64,000 bases of DNA from Hygrocybe punicea (lineage: Eukaryota; Basidiomycota; Agaricomycetes; Agaricales; Hygrophoraceae): the NCBI GenBank assembly GCA_963556145.1, contig OY744461.1, positions 3,596,001-3,660,000 on the forward strand, read 5' to 3'. The position numbers and the translations under genes were made by a program. Every line of letters starts with the position of its first letter. Position 1 is the first letter of the stretch. The notes below the pieces were generated by a model. That model ran no database searches. It saw only the letters and a list, made by a program, of their open reading frames with translations, and was not told the origin of the DNA. Below are positions 10,806-20,904 of this stretch, one piece after another.

Positions 10806-11860
10806 TCACATGTAACCCGATGAACGAAACCACCCCGCTGCCTTCTCCGGTGTTATAGTCTCCATTGCATGAACAATGGTGAATAAGCCCCGGTCATGGG
10901 TATGACGGCGCAAGTATGCTTTGATGGAAGAGAAGGCGAGTTCGATAGGATTGTAGTCGGGGGAGTATGGGGGTAGATAGACGATCCGGCAATCTAAACT
11001 GTAGGTCAATATAATGTTGTATGGAGTATACAGGATATGACTTACGTGCTTGAGTCTCCACGAGTTCCCTGACATCTTCCGCATGATGGATATTACAGTT
11101 GTCGAGAACAAGGACGCTCCGTGGTCCTGGATATGGATTGGTGAGAGGTATCTGGTGAAAAGGTCAAAACACAACTGATTCACTGATGAGAAACACTTAC
11201 AATCATCTCCCGAAGGAATTTGACAAACCGCTCACCGGTGACGGAGCCTTCGATAACATCATAGGCAATGATGCCGTCAAGGGTGAGTACAGGTAGGATA
11301 GAATATCGTTTTCCGCGCACAAACGCCTGCCGCTGCACACACCGAGCTCCAACAATCGACCAGCCATATCGCCTGTGATGCGTGCGATCGTTCATCGCAC
11401 TCTCGTCCGTAAACATCAACATCGATGGGTCAGGGACGGCTTCCCCGATGCGATTCATGAAGATTGCGCGCTGGATATCATTTCTTTCAAGTGCTTGGAC
11501 TGATACACGTTTGTTCGAGAAGTGGAGTCGGCGGAGAGTTCGCATGAGAGTTGAAAGTGATACATGTATGTTACGCTCGGCCAGAAGTTCTTGTTGGAGC
11601 TCGTCGAGGTATAGGGTGTGGCGATGGGCAAGGAGTAAACGAATGAAGGTGATATCAAGGGGCGTAAGAAGGCGGCGACGTGCTGTTGGTTGGGCAGAGG
11701 GATTGTAGGTGAGGCCATATTCTCGTTGATACTGCAAAGTCTGGTAGACGAGTGACTTGCGAATGCCAAGAAGATCACATATTTCTGGAACTCGGTAGCC
11801 GCGTTGGTAGAGGACAGGAATACGAGCCTTGATGCCTTTGGAGACGGTGTGGGGGGGCAT
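10806..11860 (-). CDS. Tc1/mariner-like transposase (DDE)
   Basis: Catalyses cut-and-paste transposition at TA sites. Reading on the minus strand: exon 1 starts at 11,860 and ends with FVKFLREMI. Intron 1 begins GTAAGTG and ends CACCAG. Exon 2 carries SVLVLDNCNIHHAEDV. Intron 2 begins GTAAGTC and must end at TTTAG, because the CAG four bases earlier would create a stop. Exon 3 carries RIVYLPPYSPDYNPIE. The N-terminus has a helix-turn-helix (GYRVPEICDLLGIRKSLVYQT) of the homeodomain-like type. The catalytic triad is D in MFTDESAMND, D in VLDNCN and E in NPIE; I count 35 residues between the last two. No stop or frameshift is visible. It is the only open DNA transposase in the window and may mobilise the palindromic MITEs with the same ends. 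Confidence 0.88.
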
Positions 11861-11973
11861 GTAGTTGTAATGTTGAAGCCAAGTTCAAGCTCAGACAGGG
11901 AGCCGTGACTCGGCAGTCGCTGCGCCACATTTGACTTTTTTCTCAGTTCCGCATGTTTATGCAAACAGCTGTA

Positions 11974-12608
11974 AGTCCAGAATGGGACTGGAGCAGTTCT
12001 CAATCACAAGTTCATTGTAGTTGGAAAGCTGTGCACTGAAGCTACTTCAACAATGTCCAACAATAAGCCAAGTGGTTCACCATTCTGTTCTAGATGCACA
12101 GTGACAGCAACATAGGCCCAATGATTAGGCAACATCCAGGAATCCATGGCAAAATTGAGGTTGCCATCATAATTCTGAAGGTGATGTATGAAGAAAGTCT
12201 TTCAAATGTTGATTCATTAACAAACCTTTATGTTGTTTGCAATGCGCTTGCGTGCTCGTGTGAATACCAATTTAATGTCTCGAGAGACTGTTGAGGGTGA
12301 TGGTATGTAGTATCCAGGCCACCCTGTTTTCATCAGGCATTGGAAACCATGATCAGCAACAATTTTGAAAGGCCGTTGACTCTTGCAGACCCAATGGATA
12401 ATTTCCACCCTGACAAATTCTGATCAGAATCCCAAATTACTTCTGATAACATTAACAAACTTTGTTTCCATCTTGGTGTGCTGTTGATGTGAGTACGTGA
12501 CGTGTCCTTTCCCTTGTCTTTCAAATGCTGCGGTGATAGATCCTGTGGCCAGAATGCCATCGACAATTTTCTTTGCATTGGAAATATCCTGGGCAGTATC
12601 TGTGGCTC
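11974..12608 (-). pseudogene. hAT transposase, N-terminal to middle part (decayed)
   Basis: Minus-strand blocks include HWVCKSQRPFKIVADHGFQ and MKTGWPGYYIPSPSTVSRDI followed by KLVFTRARKRIANNIK, which is the region before the catalytic domain of RICESLEEPER-type hAT transposases. It continues the fragment at 7895–9014 across the inserted Tc1/mariner-like element. Several frame changes show decay. To the right it is cut by E2 (12,617–13,978). Confidence 0.75.
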
Positions 12609-12616
12609 TCACAGCC

Positions 12617-13978
12617 TAGTGTTGGGAAAGTTCGGTTTGGTCCGGTTTGGGGCCTTTTTGCCCAAACCGGAAACCGAATGGTCCGGTTTTCCACCCAAAA
12701 TCCCCAAACCAGACCGGAACCGATGCAAACCGTTTGCATCGGTTCGGTTTCAGTCCAAACGCGGTCTAGACCGCGAACCATATGGGCTGGGGGCCCTCAC
12801 TCCCATCTGACCTCGCAAGAGTGCCGCACATGTCAATCGACGTGGCCGGCCTCATTACGAGGTGGATTTGGGGGTTTGGTGGGCTGCCCAGCCCTGTCCT
12901 AGCGAAACACACGCGTCGAACGCGTGTGTTCAGCCTCGGCTGTTGTCGTTTGGGTGTTGTGGTGGTGGTGGTGACCCGATGCGTCACACGCGTTGTTCGC
13001 GCGAAGGTGGGTTGGACCCGCGATTGCCGTGTTGGCCGGTTTGGGTAGGCGTGTGGTGGTGATGGTGGTGGTGGTGCCCTATGCGTCATACGCGTTGTGC
13101 ACATGATGATGGCCGGGTTGCACCCGCTTTGGTTGTTTTCGGCGGATGCGTGGTGGTGGTGGCATAGGAGCCTCTTCACGTGGGTGTCCAGGCGCGTCAT
13201 ACACATTATACACGCGACGACGGCCGGGTTGACCCCGCGTTTTGGCGTTCCTCGGTGGTGTTGGTGTTGCGTGGTGGTGATGGTGGTAGTGGTGGTGTTG
13301 CATGGTGGTGGTGGTGGTATGGTGCCACGTTCTGTGATATACAAATAAAATCAGTGAAAAAGTCAATAAAAATACATACCACGAAGGAGCGGGGGTGGAT
13401 GCACCATCCCCCGCTGCTCGATGACTACCATTCCACTCCGTTCACGTTCATTTGCGTGCGCACGCGTTGGAGGAGTTGGCGTGTCCGGTGCGGCGTTGAT
13501 CGCTGCTGTCATGGTCGTGGCTGTCGTAGTGGCAGTCTCCGTCGTCGCCGTGGTGGTGGTGGTGGTGGTGATGGTGGTGATGGTGGTGTTGGTGGTGGTG
13601 GTGCGTCAACCTGTAATGTGTTAATGCGTTAGTTAAAGTTCAAATAAATAAAAATAAAAAACATACGCGGGTGGCAGGGAGTACCCCGCCGCCCATTTTG
13701 TCGACCTCGGGTGCTCCATCGTCCTCGTTTGGCGTACATCGGGGGTGTTGCTGGTGACTTTGGGTGACTTTCGAAGTCAGCCAAGGAGCCGACTTTGGAC
13801 TGTCGGTTTGCGGTTCAAACCGAGTTTGAAACCGTTTCGGCCCACAGCCAAATCCCCAAACCAGAGATCGAACGGTTCGGTCTCCGCTGGAAATTCCCAA
13901 ACCGAAACCGAGACCGGCGGTTTCGGTTCGGTCTAAACTGGGTTTGGATCGGTCTGAGACCGAACTTCCCCAACACTA
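12617..13978. mobile_element. Non-autonomous hAT-type element (E2)
   Basis: The ends are TAGTGTTGGGAAAGTTCGG and CCGAACTTCCCCAACACTA. A perfect 8-bp duplication TCACAGCC lies at 12,609–12,616 and 13,979–13,986. The 1,362-bp interior has no transposase. It is rich in GGTGGT repeats (12,960–13,340 and 13,540–13,600), carries a TCAATCGACG motif near 12,834 and many CGCGT words. Apparent His/Thr- or Val/Gly-rich frames are translations of these simple repeats. It interrupts the hAT transposase remnant. Confidence 0.92.
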
Positions 13979-13986
13979 TCACAGCC

Positions 13987-14540
13987 TCTTCACCCTAGCA
14001 CATGTTGGCATGTCGTTGCATGTTTCCAGTAGAAATGGCAGCTTTGGAATGAAGATAGCGGCGAACTTGGTGTTTACATCCTTTCGCTAAGCATTTGAAT
14101 GTGTGGCATTTACAGCCATTGATATATTCAATGTCTGGGGTGGGGCTGAAAAAGGCATAAATGACCGAAGTCCACTTTCAGCTCATCCATTCTGTTGATC
14201 ATTGTGTGAGTTATGTCATTATTCACCAGTAACATCACTCACTAAGCTCTGCCTCGTCATCCTCAGGGTCCTCGTCATCTTCAGATTGGATATCTTGTAC
14301 ATCAAGTATATTTCCATCGGAGTTAGAGGTAATGATTTCAGTAACTCCTTGTTGTTGCAGTTAGTCATCCTCTTCCTCTTCAGTTCGAACTGTAGTGGCA
14401 CGAGAAGTTGAGCCAGTAGAATTAGGATTAGGTTTCGACTTTTTAGCCAGGCCTGTATGTAAATTTGAAGTTATGGCCTTCCATTTGCCTCCTTTGGGCT
14501 GCTTCTTGGTTGTTGATGCCATTGGCGAGAGAATGAAAAA
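13987..14540 (-). pseudogene. hAT transposase, extreme N-terminus (decayed)
   Basis: The minus-strand frame starting near 14,522 encodes a basic, low-complexity N-terminus (TTKKQPKGGKWKAITSN, then an acidic EEEEDD tract) typical of the region before a BED finger. Cysteine/histidine pairs of the finger may lie around 14,000–14,130 but the frame is broken. It belongs to the same gene as 11,974–12,608. Confidence 0.5.
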
Positions 14541-14599
14541 GGGCTCTGGAAAAGGGGTCTGATATTGGATATTTTTCAATGTATGTTACAAAATCAGTC

Positions 14600-14725
14600 A
14601 CACACACTATGGGTGTGGCCTGTGTGGGTATACTGTGGGTAGATGGATGTCTAACCCACACCCACACCCACAAATACCCACACCCTAAACCCACATGGGT
14701 AACCCATACCCATGCTATTCACTAG
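14600..14725. mobile_element. Right terminal region of the decayed hAT element
   Basis: A CCCACACCC-rich stretch ends CCCATGCTATTCACTA at 14,725, equivalent to a TAGTGAATAGCATGGG hAT-like terminus on the minus strand. The sequence to its right (GCCCCATGTAT) is uninterrupted at 48,313–48,324 in a related repeat, so this is a real insertion border. I could not find the matching left end near 7.7–7.9 kb. Confidence 0.55.
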
Positions 14726-15000
14726 CCCCATGTATGATTATTTTTTATTTCTTTTATTTCTCTTTTATTTTGTTTATTTTCATGTATATTAGTCTACATA
14801 CAGCATGTAGGGCAATCTATATGTGATATGTAAAAAAATCCCCAAGAAAATATGGAGGGATAGTGAAATAGTCATGCACATCATTGACAACAACAAGTGT
14901 GTATGCCTGTGAGTGATGAGTGGGGCCATGGAAATGGTGACAGGAAAGCCTGAGCCCATCAGCACCCTTGTTCCTGATGTCAGATGTGCTTCTGGTGCCA
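14726..15000. repeat. Fragment of the foldback-element arm
   Basis: The bases from GCCCCATGTATGATTATTTTTT to CCTTGTTCCTGA match 48,313–48,565 closely and, inverted, 44,835–45,090. This is one arm fragment of the family of the palindromic element at 44,613–49,336. Confidence 0.7.
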
Positions 15001-15189
15001 TTGTTACTATATTTGGAATACTATCTACTTTATGCTAAGTATTTGGGGGTATTGGGGCAGGATTTATTGCTGGGGTTGGGAAAAGAGCACTCTCCAGCCA
15101 AACAATAGCTGCTGAGGCACATGCTCAACAGCTATACAAGTGTGACATAAGAAAAATGGTCTTTGAGTGAGTGAAGTTAGGCTTACATA

Positions 15190-15310
15190 GTGGGATGGTC
15201 AGGTGATGGGTACAGCTGTGGGTCACAAAAGTGTGACCTGTACCCGTACCCGTACCTGAGGCTGTACCCATGGCAAAACCCATGGGTTTACCTGTACCCG
15301 TGCAATACAC
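15190..15310. mobile_element. Terminal fragment of a hAT-type element
   Basis: Repeated GTACCCGTACCCGT and CCCATGGG motifs end in CCCGTGCAATACACTA near 15,310, resembling the ends at 14,725 and 24,833 (CCCGTGCTATACCCTA). No partner end or 8-bp duplication was found. Confidence 0.45.
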
Positions 15311-15411
15311 TAACCACAGGTTTTTTTCTGCAACCTACCTGTACCACATTGTGGGTATGGTAAAACCATGGGTTTATCCATGGGTCACCCACAGACCTGG
15401 AATCACTGTAG

Positions 15412-16050
15412 TACAGTCATTCATGGCTCCTTGAGACAGCCAAACTTAGTTACACCTTGGAATTTCCAATAAACAGCCTTTTTTCCTCATTTAAATACCT
15501 GATCTCATACTCAAATATGTCAGATTACTAGTGAGAGCTTCAGAATTCTTATCGGAGGTGAGGAACATAGACAATGCAAAGGATCTTTAGAAAAAGTGCT
15601 TATCAGCCCTAATTGGGTCCTTGCAACAGTGTCACATCAGTGTGACTTCCTAAGCAATTTGTGTGTGCATCAGTCCTAATTGGGAAGTGTGACGTGACAT
15701 GCCGCTCACTGTGCCAGCCATTGAGCAGAGAATACACATTTCTTGGGTGCAGGTTCGTTTTTTTTGTACAAATGTGTGTGCATGAAGTGTGAGACAAAAA
15801 CTACCACAAATTTCAGACATTGGTGTCATCATTTGGGGAGTTATGGCACATTTTATTGAATTTTCATCACTAATCTGCACAGTGCCAAGCCTAACAAGCG
15901 TTGGGCACTGCAATTATTTTATCAACAGGTGGGTATGAAGATTGTCTATGTACTATGGTCAACTCTGAGGGAGTATTCAATGAAATTGATGTCTTCTGGG
16001 GCCTTTGTCTCAAGGACCCATGCTGTCTCAAGGAGCCATGAATGACTGTA
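15412..16050. mobile_element. MITE with Tc1/mariner-like ends (M1)
   Basis: The ends are TACAGTCATTCATGGCTCCT and AGGAGCCATGAATGACTGTA, perfect inverted repeats of at least 28 bp bounded by TA. The 639-bp interior has no coding capacity. The end resembles that of the larger element at 42,390–49,535 (both share TACAGT…CTCCTTGA). Confidence 0.8.
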
Positions 16051-16310
16051 GTAATGTATTGGTATGATGCTCAAATCTTATTTTGTGCACAGATGTCCCT
16101 AGTCTATGTGAGCTTTGAACATTATTATTGGAGGACCCAGACTTAGTGTTGAAATCCTACAAAAATTGTTGGCTGTGCCCACAGCTGTGCCCAGTAGAAC
16201 AGTTAGCTCTGCCTGACTTGAAGTGTATCGATTGAATCGGGGCTTGGAGGGAACTCAGATGCATCAGTCCGCCTTTACATAGGTGTCAGCTCACGACAAG
16301 TAATTCCCCA
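16051..16310. other. Spacer downstream of the mL45-like gene
   Basis: There is no gene here. It is unique-looking sequence between the M1 MITE and the stop codon of the minus-strand gene, and probably holds its 3' UTR. Confidence 0.4.
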
Positions 16311-17647
16311 CTAGACATGCTTCCCAGGGGTCTCAAAAATCTGCTCTCGGATCAACCACGGTGTATGGTACCACATCCGCTTCTCTAGCACCAAATATTC
16401 CACTACCTTCTTCGGGTCCTGGGAACTTACCAGGTCACCCTTGTTGTTGTAAACTTGCAAGCTCTGGCCACACCCCATCGAAAAATCCAAAAACAAGATC
16501 AATGCAGTAAACATGAGCCAAATAGACCAATTGTAGGAATGCCAGAGACGCACCTGTTTCGTGTCAAACTTGACGAGCGCGTGTACGAGGAGCCTATTCC
16601 CAAGCTTGGGTTCGTCCTTCGCGAGGTACCCATCAATTGAACGCAAGGATAGAACCTGCGCAGAAGGTGGGCTGCTGCCGCTGAGGTCGTCGTGGAGACG
16701 CCAGATATACACGTCCGAGCCAGATCGTTTGCGGAGAAGCCGCATCGTCGCGTCCTGGTACGTAGCAAGTGTCAGACGTTTCGCCGTCTTTGCGTCCTGT
16801 CTACACGCGCCGTTATAGTCAGCATCTGTCTCTCATGTGGAATCCGGGGACGTGAAATAATGGGAAGGGAGTTGTAACGTACGTGGAAATGGCCTTGTTG
16901 ACAGCCTTGTATGTATCGAGTGCTTGTGCCCTGATGCCGGCTACCCACGCGTCGGGTTTCGTGGAACGGCACTGGAAGAGGAGAAAAGGCCACCGGAAGA
17001 ACTTGGAGAGGGCCCCCGGACGGGAGAGGTCGACACCGGGAAATGCGTCGACGGAGGCCAGACGGTACATACTACACAAAGACACTTCATTCGAGGATAA
17101 CAGAACAGAAAAAAAAGGTACCTGGCTGCATTTTTGCAATTGTCGAGAATGTTGGCCATGAGGTGACTCCAGGAAGTTGCCCGGTCAACATCGCGCAATT
17201 TGAATGGATTAAGAGAAACTGCGTATGGTATCTGCACGTCTTTTCTTGTGGGAGATTCGGTGGTAAGGGAATAGGGGGAGGAGAATGGGTCCAGGAGGAC
17301 AAACCTAGAGTCTGGACTCGTTGTCCCCAAGGATCTGTCATGGGGTAATAGTGTGAAATGTTCACGAGCTGTTCAATCTCGGCAAGTTGGTCTTCGGTGC
17401 TCTTCTCCTTCTCCTCTAGAGCGAGTGGCTTTTGGCGTGTGTCCGTGGTGGTAACGGGTGCCCCAAGGGTAGTCTTGGGTGATTGGGCTTTCCTAGACTT
17501 TGTCTTTGATGCGATAGCACTGACAAAACGGTGTACGGGGAACTGTGGGGTGCAAGTAAGGAAAGCAGACGGAAGCCAGCAACTTCGAATAAGTACGGGG
17601 CGTGTGCGAAGGACGTGCAAGCATTGCTGGGACGCTCGGGAGGTCAT
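16311..17647 (-). CDS. Mitochondrial mL45/MBA1-like protein (Tim44-like fold)
   Basis: Five exons on the minus strand: 17,305–17,647, 17,122–17,239, 16,883–17,071, 16,554–16,800 and 16,311–16,463. All introns are GT–AG and the spliced frame is open for 349 aa. The N-terminus (MTSRASQQCLHVLRTRPVLI) is basic and lacks acidic residues, like a mitochondrial presequence. The C-terminal half (WRLHDD, SIDGYLAKDEPKLGNRLL, HALVKFDTKQ, YLVLEKRMWYHTPWLIREQI) resembles the Tim44-like domain of MBA1/mL45, which docks mitochondrial ribosomes at the inner membrane. I chose the ATG at 17,647 because it gives a good presequence; upstream in-frame ATGs exist. It is divergent from the MIX17 gene, sharing a ~120-bp promoter. 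The family call is moderately sure. Confidence 0.6.
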
Positions 17648-17768
17648 CGTCTTGCTTCGCGTCACCAACCGGCACATCCGGCACATGCCACGCATTTCGG
17701 CACGATCGCAATTTGCCGAATGTAAAATCAAAAACTTTTTCTCTTCCACCAACCAACCACACTTGTTC
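17648..17768. promoter_or_regulatory. Bidirectional promoter region
   Basis: The 121-bp gap between the divergent start codons of the mL45-like gene (−) and MIX17 (+) must hold both promoters, unless the transcripts start inside each other. No clear TATA box is seen. Confidence 0.5.
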
Positions 17769-18374
17769 ATGCCCGTACGTTTTCTGACCATTCACTCTTT
17801 CATATACTGATCACCTTCCCGCTGCGTCCCACAGCGTCAGTCCCGATCCCGTGCCTCAGCATCTCGTTCTCCCCCACCACAAACTCGTGGTGCGCATACC
17901 GCCGCAGCACCTTCCGGCTTCGTCCCCGCCCGTGCTCCGACACCTCCCACTGGTGTCGCCACGCAAGCGCATCCCAAGCAACCAGGCATGTTAGCGCAGA
18001 TGGCCGCCACAGCTGGGTCGGTTGCCGTGGGGTCAACCATCGGCCATGGCCTTTCGAGTATGCTCTTCGGTGGGAGGAGCGAGGCGGCCGCGCCAGAGAC
18101 ACAACAGCCTCCGATGCAGCAACAGCAGCAGCAGAGCCCGTACGGTACTAGCTGTGACTTCCAAGCCAAAGGTGTGCTTGCATTTCTTTTCACCCCTGCG
18201 TGGTTGACCTTTGACTGTTGTAGAGTTTACGAAATGTCTTGAGACTGGGGATGTCAATTCTTGCCATTGGTATCTCGAACAGCTCAAAGCAGTGCGTTGC
18301 CCTTGATTATTCCACCACCATTCATGTTTACTCATCGTGTTTTCTAGTGTCAAGTCGCGGCCCGTCCCTACTGA
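17769..18374 (+). CDS. MIX17: MIX17/CHCHD2-CHCHD10 family twin CX9C protein
   Basis: Exons 17,769–17,774 (only ATG CCC), 17,835–18,171, 18,224–18,291 and 18,348–18,374; 145 aa. The product starts MPRQSRSRASAS, typical of the family, then has a Pro/Ala/Gln-rich linker, a glycine-rich hydrophobic segment (GSVAVGSTIGHGLSSMLFGG) and a C-terminal CHCH domain. The first pair is C-9-C in CDFQAKEFTKC and the second is C-9-C in CHWYLEQLKAC. Such proteins are imported into the mitochondrial intermembrane space by the Mia40 disulfide relay and affect respiratory-chain function and cristae. The six-nucleotide first exon is unusual but gives the expected N-terminus. The neighbour on the other strand is also mitochondrial. 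Confidence 0.93.
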
Positions 18375-19170
18375 CTCTTATAAGTTGAATAACTTTGTCA
18401 TGGATTCAAATAAATCTTGACCTATGCCCATATTTTGTTTATTTACCATCGGATCATAACCCCACCTGTTGCTCCCACAACTTAGTGAGCTTCTTAGAGG
18501 TGGGACAGGGATTTTCCCAATGTTTGCCCCGGGTTCAACATGCCATGAGTGGAAGTAAGTGGAAGTGGAAGTCAGCATGGGATTGTACTGCCATATATGG
18601 ACATATACACATTTGGAAATGATGCACATGTGATTTGCTCCTTGCACCTCTCAATGCTGCCCATACAACAAATAAAAAGCTAGTGCCACCAATGTGTTGC
18701 ATTGATTTCAGTGGGTGGTGGCCATTCTATGTGGCCATAGTGGGGGACATTAGACCCACCCTTCCACTTTCCCTTCTCTCCAATACCTCTGCTGCTCTGA
18801 CTGTTAATGCAATCTTGAAGATCATTGAGAAGCTTGGAAATGAGAAATTCTCACATTATATTCAGGAGGTGTGCTCTCTATTCACTATGCAATGTTGTGA
18901 CTGACCTACTATGGCAGTGTAATGTTGATCTTGACATAGTGAGCATCATGGGAATCAATGTTGCAGATGTCAACCAGATGACCAATTTTTCAAATGGCAC
19001 ATGTGCCAGCAGCAGCAGATCTTGTCATCACCACTCAAAATCTCACCAAAACCCCTCACTCTACTCTGAGTCCAGGACCACCCCTACAATGATCAATCAC
19101 CACTCCAACTCTCCAATCAAAAACTCCCATCTCTACTCCAGTCACACCAACTCACAAGCACAAATATGTG
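18375..19170. other. Intergenic stretch, no gene recognised
   Basis: The plus-strand frame 18,635–18,904 (CIDFSGWWPFYVAIVGDIRP) is open but has no recognised family or partner exons. The region is AT-rich and lies between MIX17 and a hAT-type element, so it may include an old repeat. Confidence 0.35.
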
Positions 19171-20459
19171 TAGTGTTGCCGAAGTTCAGTTCGGTCTGGT
19201 TCTGACCCTTTTTGGCGGAACCGCGAACTGAACTTCGGGTCCAGTTTGGCGCATGGCCAAACCCGGACCCAGACGGCGTCGAACCATCTCTCCGTGTTCG
19301 GTGGGCTCACCCCATCCGTTCTCCTTGTGAATGGCAGGCACGTATCAATAGATACGGCGCTGCACTTCGCGAGGTAGATGGGTGCTGGGGAGCCCTCTGG
19401 TGTCCCCGAGGGATGTGGAGGAACGGTGGAGTAGTGGGACCTGCCAGTCACGTGACCAGGCTCCCACGGTTGACCTAGTTAGTAGCCTTCCCGATGTAGT
19501 AGTCAGTCTATCATCCTATCCATCCCGTCTTACCTCTCGAGTCCTGCGTGAGCCCCCAGAGAGGTACCTCGGTACCTCTCCAACGGGGGGTCTTGTCTCG
19601 TGGTCCCTGCCTGGCATTGCCGGCGCTGCTGCTGCCAACCGTTGTCCTCGTCGGGGTGGTGGTATGGTTGTGGTGGTGTTGCTGCCATGGCTGCTGCTGC
19701 TGCTGCTGCTGCTGCTGTCGCCGTTGCCGCTGCCATCGTCGTTGCCTTGCCGCCGCTGGTGGTGGTGGTGTTGCAGCTGTCCCGTGTCTGTTGGCATTGG
19801 ATGGCTTGGTGCAGCACTTCTCTTTGTGTGGTGGTCGCGGTGGTGTTGCTGCCACAGCTGCTGCTGCTGGCATTGCTGCTGCTGCCGGTGTTGCTGCTGC
19901 TGTTGCAGGCACTTCTGCTGCTGCCGGCGCTGCTGATGGCCATTGCTGTTGTCGTCATTGCCGTTGCCATTGCCATCATTGTTGTTGATGTTGCCGTTGC
20001 CGTCGTTGTTGTTGGCGTTGGGATCCATGTTGTGCTGGGTGGTGTGCTCGCAATGTGGTCGCGGTCAAGTTTCCTGTAACAGATAATATTAGTAAAGTTA
20101 AAGAAAATATTGAAACTTACCTTGGTGAACACAACACAATGTTGGCGATGTTGTGTTCAACCCACGTTGATGTTGCCGCGACCATGTTGCATGAAAGCTA
20201 CAATGGTCACATGATACCATTTAACACGAAATAGTAAGTAAAGAAATACGAAAAACAAATGAAATAAATACCTTAAAAATATCCGCGTTCGCGGTTTGGA
20301 TGCGGTTTGGAGCCGTTCAGGAAATCCGGCGGGCCTCGAAACCTGGAACTGAACCCGCGGTCCGGTTCAGCATTTGGTTGAACTTAGACTGAACCCCAGG
20401 TTCAGTTCGGGGTTTGAACCGGGTTTGGCTAGGTTCAGAACTGAACTACGGCAACACTA
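19171..20459. mobile_element. Non-autonomous hAT-type element (E3), no target duplication
   Basis: The ends are TAGTGTTGCCGAAGTTCAG and CTGAACTACGGCAACACTA, of the same family as E1 and E4. The interior has long GCTGCTGCT/GTTGTT runs (19,680–20,010) and a TCAATAGATACGG variant of the subterminal motif near 19,345. The flanks differ (AATATGTG left, GTCCATTC right), so no 8-bp duplication is present. The right flank is an LTR fragment and the left flank is not, which implies a deletion or recombination after insertion. Confidence 0.85.
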
Positions 20460-20635
20460 GTCCATTCATCGCCAGGTTCATCATTATTTGTCCAGTTTTA
20501 CACAGTGGCTTTACATTTTACTTCCATTTCCACCTTTTACTATTATTCCCAACACTGATTATCCCCTGTCACTTCTATGCTGACACCCCTGGTTAGGATC
20601 ATTGTTCCGCAGCCACCCCGAACCTGCCATCTACA
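20460..20635 (+). mobile_element. 3' fragment of a Gypsy-type LTR
   Basis: This aligns with 3,415–3,599 of the solo LTR in the Plavaka element (CAGTTTTACACAGTGGCTT, CACTTCTATGCTGACACCCC, ending CATCTACA). The 5' part is missing at the border of E3. Confidence 0.7.
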
Positions 20636-20904
20636 CCAAGAACAAGATGAAATGAACACTAGAAACTCTGGAGAAAATGCTTTCAGATTGTGGTATTGAG
20701 CATGCTTGTAGTATGTTGCCAATGAGACAGGTTTGGGTGGATTACCACAGTGTTTCACGCAATTACACAGGTATGTTTGTGGTCCCATGGGTCATAGATC
20801 TCACCAAAAAATTCAACCATTTGCCATCAAAAATAAGTTCATTTAGTCAGTGTAAATAGTGATCATATAGCTGAAAATAGAATGGCTATCATCTATATAG
20901 GTCT
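20636..20904. other. Unassigned sequence left of the large nest
   Basis: No gene is supported. An open frame at 20,677–20,859 is short and unrecognised. This is part of the DNA into which the palindromic MITE at 20,905 inserted; its continuation should be 40,494 onward. Confidence 0.35.

Larger units (their letters stand above)
9015..11973. mobile_element. Complete Tc1/mariner-like transposon with two genes
   Basis: Inverted repeats of about 100 bp begin TACAGCTGTTTGCATAAA (left) and end TTTATGCAAACAGCTGTA (right). Arm positions 9040–9115 and 11,875–11,950 match almost base for base. The flanking TA is the expected target duplication. Inside are two convergent spliced genes: a transposase on the minus strand (10,806–11,860) and an unrecognised gene on the plus strand (9151–10,694). 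Both read open throughout. It was inserted into a decayed hAT transposase gene. The near-identical ends and open frames suggest a young and possibly active copy. Confidence 0.9.

Noticed and set aside
12766..13632. Long His/Thr- and Val/Gly-rich frames
   Set aside because: They come from GGTGGT repeats within hAT element E2, with no motif or splice structure.
19382..20132. Up to 200-aa Gln/Asn/Thr-rich and Cys-rich frames in several phases
   Set aside because: Overlapping frames on both strands over GCTGCT/GTTGTT repeats of hAT element E3.
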